A stretch of 11,586 nt of DNA from the NCBI GenBank assembly GCA_900618425.1, contig UZAN01044889.1, positions 1 through 11,586 of the forward strand, read 5' to 3'. Source of the stretch: Echinostoma caproni (Eukaryota > Platyhelminthes > Trematoda > Plagiorchiida > Echinostomatidae). Both the position numbers and the translations under genes were made by a program. Below are positions 7,563 to 11,586 of the stretch, piece by piece. The first letter of the stretch is position 1; each line of letters begins with the position of its first letter. The notes beneath the pieces are model-generated. The model saw nothing but the letters and a program-made list of their open reading frames with translations, ran no database searches and was not told the DNA's origin.

Positions 7563-9350
7563 ATGAAGGGGAAAGAGGGTACAAAAGGGAACAAATGGGT
7601 CAGGAATAGAAAACAAACCACAAGAGATTGAACGGTCACTAGGGATTAAGCAATGCTCCTTCCCTCTTTCCTTGTCCCGGTAGCACAGTATTATTCGCTG
7701 TGTCCTACGATATAAATGAAAAACGCAGAAAACTTTTCACATCAGCTTTGATAGCCGATAATTCTTTAAATTTTTTGACCACATTATTATTCTCGATGTT
7801 TTGCGGTCTAGATTATTGAATAATAGTACGAATTAATTGTAACTGTCACTTTTAAAGAATGTGTTCATATTGATTTTCGAGAGTTTACTCACCTGTAATG
7901 ATGGGGGCATGATATCCTTAAACGGGGCCAACTACCTCAAACCGATTTTCCTGGCCTTTCGTCCTTCTTTGCTCATAGTCCAACTCTAATACTAAAATTT
8001 TCCCTCACAACTTTATTACCACATTGATCATTATCCTTGCTTAGCTGCATTGTTCGCCTATCACACCTTTTTCAGGTTTCATGTTTATAAATTGCAGTAT
8101 ATTCTTTGGGTTCTTAAAACTTTTAACCCACAGTCTGTGATAGACCATGTGATGTAGGCTTCACTGTTCGCCAGCACTTCAAGACATGTTTACCAGTAAG
8201 CTGTAATCTACAGTGCTGAGAACGAATGTATGCTTTAAAACATCCTCAAGGAATTCTGTCCAACCGCTATTTGCCTCTCAGTCCAAACTTCTCTCTGTCC
8301 GAGGACATTCTCGTATAGCGTTAGTGTATTTTTCTGTGTAATGCGTACCTTTGATTGCAACACGTTAGCTGAAACTTTTTTCACAGTTCAAGTATTTTGT
8401 TGTATCACTTAACTGTAATTGGTGAACTATGCCGAAAATTCACTCCATCAGGGCACAGAATGCTTTTGGGAGTTAATTAATATCGAATGCTGAGTAACAG
8501 GTTCCCTCCCTTCCTGTGTGGTTCTGTGACTTTCGTGCACTCCGCAGGAAATACTGCATTCGATGAGATGGATTGCGTGCGAAAATGACAGGCTAGCTTA
8601 AAACAGGTCATTTCTTTTGGTCTGAACAATGCAGCCACCAGCCCCAACAAAGAATTCTCGGTTTGCTTTTAAATAACAAAGCAATAGTATTTACATCCTC
8701 TTTGATCAAATTTATTGCAATGCAGAAAGTTCTCAGAAAGGGAGGGGGATTGAGGTCACACAGAGAGGTTGTCTGAGGTGTGAAAATCGAGCCACGGGCA
8801 CCGAGAAAACATGTTATGAACGACTAGGAAGCACTGAGCTGCTGTATTGGTTATCATCCAGAGAACGCATTCATTCATATCACTGAGTACAGAACAAGCG
8901 TTCTCGGTCTACAGGTTCCTGTTCAAACACTTTTTCATTATTTCTACAAAACATAGCACAACTGATCTTGACAAGCTTATTGCAAATCAGCAACTTCGAT
9001 CCCACCAGCGGGAAAATTTCCCTTCGCTTTGCAAAGGAAAATATTTCAACTAAAACATCTCGAACTGTGTTTCTCTAATGACCTTTTTGGTATAGAACAC
9101 CAACTGTTTAAATTTTGCCCACAGTTTTCTCACTGAAGCGTTATATGAAATGTTATTCTTTGTGAGAATCGGATAATTTAATCACAAGATCCTTTCTTCA
9201 ATTCGTTCTCATAGGAAATTGGGTGGTATCCAACCGGCGTGTAAAATCCAACGCCCGTTGTTGTGTCATTCTACTTCATTATTTAGTCACGTATCACACC
9301 GATTAAATCACCATCTTCCTCATTCCTCTGCGCCTCGTCATGATCGCATG
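7563..9350. other. long AT-rich stretch with no gene recognised
   Basis: About 1.8 kb without any credible feature. Open frames are short (68 codons at 8847-9053 is the only one listed-length frame), and there is no tandem repeat, tRNA-like segment or splice-bounded coding frame that I can support. A minus-strand stretch near 7957-7985 vaguely recalls a hammerhead core but was rejected. Old repeats too decayed to see by eye are likely present. Confidence 0.5.
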
Positions 9351-9351
9351 G

Positions 9352-9379
9352 GTGTGTGTGTGTGCGTGGGGGTGGGGGG
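9352..9379. repeat. (GT)n tract running into G-rich tract
   Basis: A GT run at 9352-9364 with one GC interruption passes into GGGGG and GGGGGG runs separated by a single T. It directly precedes a possible SINE remnant. Confidence 0.85.
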
Positions 9380-9380
9380 T

Positions 9381-9468
9381 CAAACCATAACTAAGGCTAA
9401 ACGGTCTGTCCAGTCAGCTATTGAGAAGACAACTATGAAATTATTCACCGAATAGATAGATAATTGAT
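9381..9468 (+). repeat. possible decayed 3' half of hammerhead SINE
   Basis: Read on the plus strand, this aligns with the minus-strand reading of the 11.2-kb copy from the stem II region onward. Shared words in the same order include AAACC, AAC, GGC, AAAC, GG, TGTCCAGT, TGAG and TTCACC, with small gaps. Where the good copy has the catalytic GAAA, this one has TAAA, so it would not cleave. The upstream half is absent or replaced by the GT/G-rich tract. After TTCACC there is a short GATA-type tail, comparable in position to the AATCA tail of the good copy. The match is by eye and degenerate. Confidence 0.35.
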
Positions 9469-9566
9469 GGGCTATCAAGTCTGCATGACAGACCATATAC
9501 GTGTTTCAAAGCAATCGTTGTCCGAACCTGATTTAATTGTTCCGCGGCTTCCACATGAGCATGGGG

Positions 9567-9639
9567 TATAAAATGGATGATGGGGTGGGTGGGCGGAGTG
9601 ATTGTTGGTAGGACACAGCATAGCGGGAACAGAGTAAGT
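9567..9639 (+). promoter_or_regulatory. candidate TATA promoter with downstream splice donor
   Basis: GGGG followed by TATAAAAT at 9567-9574 is a strong TATA-box match with the G-rich left flank typical of animal promoters. About 30 bases downstream would be a start site near 9597-9602, and GTAAGT at 9634-9639 after ACAGA is a good 5' splice donor, so a short non-coding first exon of about 35 bases is conceivable. Between them lies a G-rich run (9582-9596) that contains GGGCGG. No coding exon downstream could be tied to it, and other TATAAAA words occur nearby (10018), so chance is possible. Confidence 0.25.
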
Positions 9640-10477
9640 AAACATCACGTGTCAAACAACTATGCGAAGTGTGAGCAGTTGTGGTCAATCCAGCTTTCCT
9701 GATCTATCCAACACGTTTGAGTGTTAGTGGTGGAGTCCCTTTAAATCGGCAAACCAGGAATTGGTCGAGCAATAATTAGCAAATTCATCTTTTGAAATAT
9801 TAATCGGTTCCATAGCTTTTTATCCTCAGAAAACCTGAGACAATGTGATGTGATGGGTAAAACCGTAATTGAGTTAAAATTTTCTTTAAAAAAATTATTC
9901 TGAGTTAATTGTCCGTAATGGGAAATTCTTTGTTGGTCAGAACTATTTTGCAACTGTCCAATTGTTCTGTCACTCAGACTGGATGTACTTGAGTGAGTAA
10001 GCCACAATCAAGTATGGTATAAAATGTTCATCTACTTGCCCCATGTATTTTCAATTCATTTTCAGTATTTGCTCCAGGCTTCAGCTATTGTTCTTATGCA
10101 CCTCGATTGATGCGAATGACGTGATCCGACATTTGAATTGTATCTTGGTCGACTAAGCGCCGATGGTTTTCATTGTTTTGTGGTCAGAAGTGAAGGCATC
10201 GTGGTAAGAATTTAGTCACAAAAAGCAGGTTTTGTAATTTTACTACTATGTATATAAGTAGTAGTCAAATTATCATCCTGAAATAGTCAATAAAACACCT
10301 AACATCTCGTTATGCATGTCATCCATTAACACGTGCGAGGAATTCAGCTTTATGATGGACAAGATTAAAAAATCACGAACACAGTCTGACATCACCGAAC
10401 ATGGGTACTAAGGCAACAGGAAACGTTCAGTTAATAGCACATATATGTGAAGATTGGGACGGTGAAGACATGGTCTG
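9640..10477. other. no gene recognised
   Basis: This is AT-rich unassigned DNA. An 88-codon minus-strand frame (9741-10007) shows no motif. AATAAA-like words (near 10289) and a TATAAAA word (10018) occur, as expected at this base composition. Confidence 0.45.
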
Positions 10478-10590
10478 AAAATCACACCACATGATTGTCA
10501 GAAACGACTGGGTTTGAGCCTCAAATCGTCATGTGATCACATCAACGGGTGACCGATGAAGCCCTAATCAGCACCCAGCCATTACATTAA
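10478..10590 (+). repeat. possible SINE-like repeat with palindromes
   Basis: GGTTTGAGCC at 10511-10520 is one mismatch from a tRNA-type B box, and GGTCTGAAAATC upstream is a weak A-box-like word, so the stretch may be a decayed tRNA-derived element. Independently of that, TTTGAGCCTCAAA (10513-10525) and ATGTGATCACAT (10531-10542) are two nearly adjacent palindromes. The boundaries are unclear and no tail or target-site duplication is visible. Confidence 0.22.
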
Positions 10591-11171
10591 CTATGTAAAT
10601 ATTTTTTAAACTTTCAGAACATGAGATCTTTTATATTTTCTTCACCCAAAAGTGTACTGTTAACGCAACCACACACCAATGAGGATAGTACTATCTTGGT
10701 AGACTTTACTCATACGACTGGGCACTGAACTTTCCAGGCATAAGTTCTGACATTTCTCCAATTACGCTTCGAATGAGTCCAAATGAATTAGTCGAAGGGC
10801 AACCTCTGACCACGAGTTCTATTTCTCACGCTTCGCCACTCTTACACCAATTATGAATTTTAGTAACCGTTGCTAAAATATTAATCTAGGCTAGTTGCTA
10901 TTCATTTACAACTTGTTTAACTTTACCGAAACCGTGTGTTCCACATATGGTTCTACATTTGAGGAGAAGGATTCAAACTATTTTTATTGATAGGCCCCTA
11001 TCTATATCGGCACTTAAAATCTCTCGAATGATGAAAACGGAAAACAGGCCACATAGCATACCTGTCCCAAATCTGATCTTCTGCAAAGAACGATCATGAG
11101 AAATTGCGTTTGGTGCCCTTTGACGTACTGAAGACATTCGATAGAGAAAGACAAAGCGATTTGTTGTGAGA
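10591..11171. other. no gene recognised
   Basis: Unassigned DNA with no tandem repeat, credible frame or structural RNA that I can support. Minus-strand frames that begin at 11235-11285 are translations of the SINE and not genes. Confidence 0.45.
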
Positions 11172-11177
11172 GAGTAA
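11172..11177. repeat. left putative target-site duplication (GAGTAA)
   Basis: GAGTAA here is repeated at 11347-11352, immediately outside the two ends of the SINE. The right copy abuts exactly the GGTGGCC start that is shared with the second SINE copy at 11521, which supports it as an insertion footprint. Six bases is short, so chance is not excluded. Confidence 0.45.
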
Positions 11178-11224
11178 CGGAGGATTTGATTTGATTAGAT
11201 GGTGAATTCGTCGCGAGCTCAGAG

Positions 11225-11269
11225 GCACTGGACACCTGTTTCGCCCTGGTTGGGTTTCATCAACAGTGC
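11225..11269 (-). ncRNA. degenerate minimal hammerhead ribozyme
   Basis: On the minus strand, stem I is GCACTG (11269-11264) pairing perfectly with CAGTGC (11230-11225). Between them come TTGATGA where the consensus is CUGAUGA, a weak stem II with CCC and GGG, the invariant GAAA (11242-11239), a three-pair stem III (ACA with TGT around a two-base loop) and the cleavage triplet GTC (11233-11231). A very short stem III is typical of retroelement hammerheads. Two core faults are visible: C3 is replaced by U, which breaks its pair with G8, and the first stem II pair is A with C. Cleavage would fall between 11231 and 11230. Given these changes I expect little or no activity. The match of all parts in order makes the family call solid. 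Confidence 0.75.
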
Positions 11270-11290
11270 GAATCCATCGACTCAACTGGC

Positions 11291-11344
11291 GATCGAACCC
11301 GGGACCTCACAAGTAGAACTACAAGCATACTACCCACGCGGCCA
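11291..11344 (-). promoter_or_regulatory. internal RNA polymerase III promoter of the SINE
   Basis: On the minus strand the A box is TGGCCGCGTGG (11344-11334), one mismatch to TRGYNNANNGG, and the B box is GGTTCGATC (11299-11291), one mismatch to GWTCRANNC in its last position. Spacing between them is as in tRNA genes. The C at position 7 of the A box is the difference from the copy at 11523, which has the consensus A. Confidence 0.6.
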
Positions 11345-11346
11345 CC

Positions 11347-11352
11347 GAGTAA
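11347..11352. repeat. right putative target-site duplication (GAGTAA)
   Basis: This is the second copy of GAGTAA, directly next to the 5' end of the minus-strand SINE. See the left copy at 11172-11177. Confidence 0.45.
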
Positions 11353-11520
11353 GCTGATCAGGCCGTTTCTCATTTTGAATATACACCATATAGTACAACT
11401 CATCTTTGCGAGCATTGTTCCCCGCTCATCTCAGCACTAACATTCAGTTATAACTCGGTTGGAAACTTTTATAACCTAACTATTCATGCTAAAAATGAAA
11501 AACTGTCTGGTAAACTGCCA

Positions 11521-11586
11521 GGTGGCCCAGTGGCTAGTATGCTTGCGTTCTACCCATGAGGTCCCAGGTTGGTTTGACGGATTCAA
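11521..11586 (+). repeat. second SINE copy, cut by the window end
   Basis: The plus strand starts GGTGGCCCAGTGG, which contains a perfect A box (TGGCCCAGTGG, 11523-11533), and aligns with the minus-strand head of the 11.2-kb copy: both share TAGTATGCTTG, TTCTAC and TGAGGTCCC in order. The B box region is degenerate (GGTTTGACGG), apparently with a deletion of about 14 bases relative to the other copy. The sequence runs to GGATTCAA at the window edge, and in the other copy the hammerhead begins right after GGATTC, so a ribozyme should lie just beyond base 11586. The copy is in the opposite orientation to the first, about 170 bases away. Confidence 0.7.

Larger units (their letters stand above)
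11178..11346 (-). repeat. tRNA-derived SINE with hammerhead ribozyme (Sm-alpha-like)
   Basis: On the minus strand the order is: a tRNA-like head with A and B boxes (11346 to about 11291), a linker, a hammerhead-type fold (11269-11225), a short body, and an (AATCA)n-type tail (about 11198-11184). This is the known layout of the schistosome Sm-alpha family, in which RNA polymerase III transcribes a short non-coding RNA that contains a self-cleaving hammerhead. The head aligns with the copy at 11521-11586 over about 60 bases with few differences. The element is short, codes for no protein and would depend on another element's reverse transcriptase to move. Flanking GAGTAA repeats suggest an insertion. 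The ribozyme carries core changes and is probably inactive, so this is likely an old copy. Confidence 0.75.

Noticed and set aside
7955..7985. Minus-strand CTATGAG followed by GGACGAAA, recalling a hammerhead core
   Set aside because: The catalytic strand is broken, the 5' half of stem II is missing and no stem I arms pair around it.
9582..9596. G-quadruplex-like run
   Set aside because: It has three runs of at least three G and a final run of only two, so it does not meet the canonical four-run pattern.
11014..11285. Two overlapping minus-strand frames of 63 and 73 codons
   Set aside because: They are translations of the SINE and its flank; the element is non-coding.
1..11586. Bacterial features, CRISPR arrays, phage or viral genes
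   Set aside because: No regularly spaced direct repeats, no dense gene packing, no recognisable viral or mobile-element enzyme motif such as a reverse transcriptase or transposase core was seen on either strand.

Overview
This window looks like non-coding DNA from a eukaryotic nuclear genome. It has no convincing long open reading frame, no operon-like gene packing and no ribosome binding sites. It holds many simple-sequence repeats (CA/GT, ATT, GAT, GGC, TTCA) and decayed tRNA-derived repeats. The best taxonomic clue is one element at 11178-11346 on the minus strand. It combines an internal RNA polymerase III promoter with a degenerate minimal hammerhead ribozyme, which is the architecture known from the Sm-alpha family of schistosomes and related repeats of other parasitic flatworms. 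I therefore infer a trematode-like flatworm, but I cannot name the species from the sequence alone.

Layout. Bases 1-1800 are unassigned; a short open frame runs into a good 5' splice-site match at 60/61. Bases 1800-3130 hold a TTCA microsatellite, a strong imperfect hairpin (1850-1885), a possible but weak terminal exon (2020-2312, followed by AATAAA), and a pair of overlapping unrecognised minus-strand frames (2565-3129). Bases 3300-4040 are locally GC- and CpG-richer, with a double GC-box and GAT and GT repeats. Bases 4280-5370 hold a 9-bp inverted repeat, two degenerate tRNA-promoter-like segments and a deleted remnant of the hammerhead element. Bases 5800-7600 are dominated by microsatellites. 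Bases 7600-9350 are featureless. Bases 9350-9640 hold a possible plus-strand remnant of the hammerhead element and a candidate TATA promoter with a 5' splice donor. Bases 10480-10590 hold palindromes inside another possible SINE-like stretch. Bases 11170-11586 hold the two best SINE copies, in opposite orientations, the second cut by the window end.

How the parts relate: there is no gene pathway to describe. The coherent signal is one repeat family at several stages of decay. There is one nearly full-length copy with a recognisable but probably inactive ribozyme, one copy whose promoter half is in the window and whose ribozyme half should lie just beyond it, one copy that has lost the ribozyme core by a precise deletion, and one possible 3' remnant. 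The remaining DNA is most likely intergenic or intronic. Exon calls are low-confidence.
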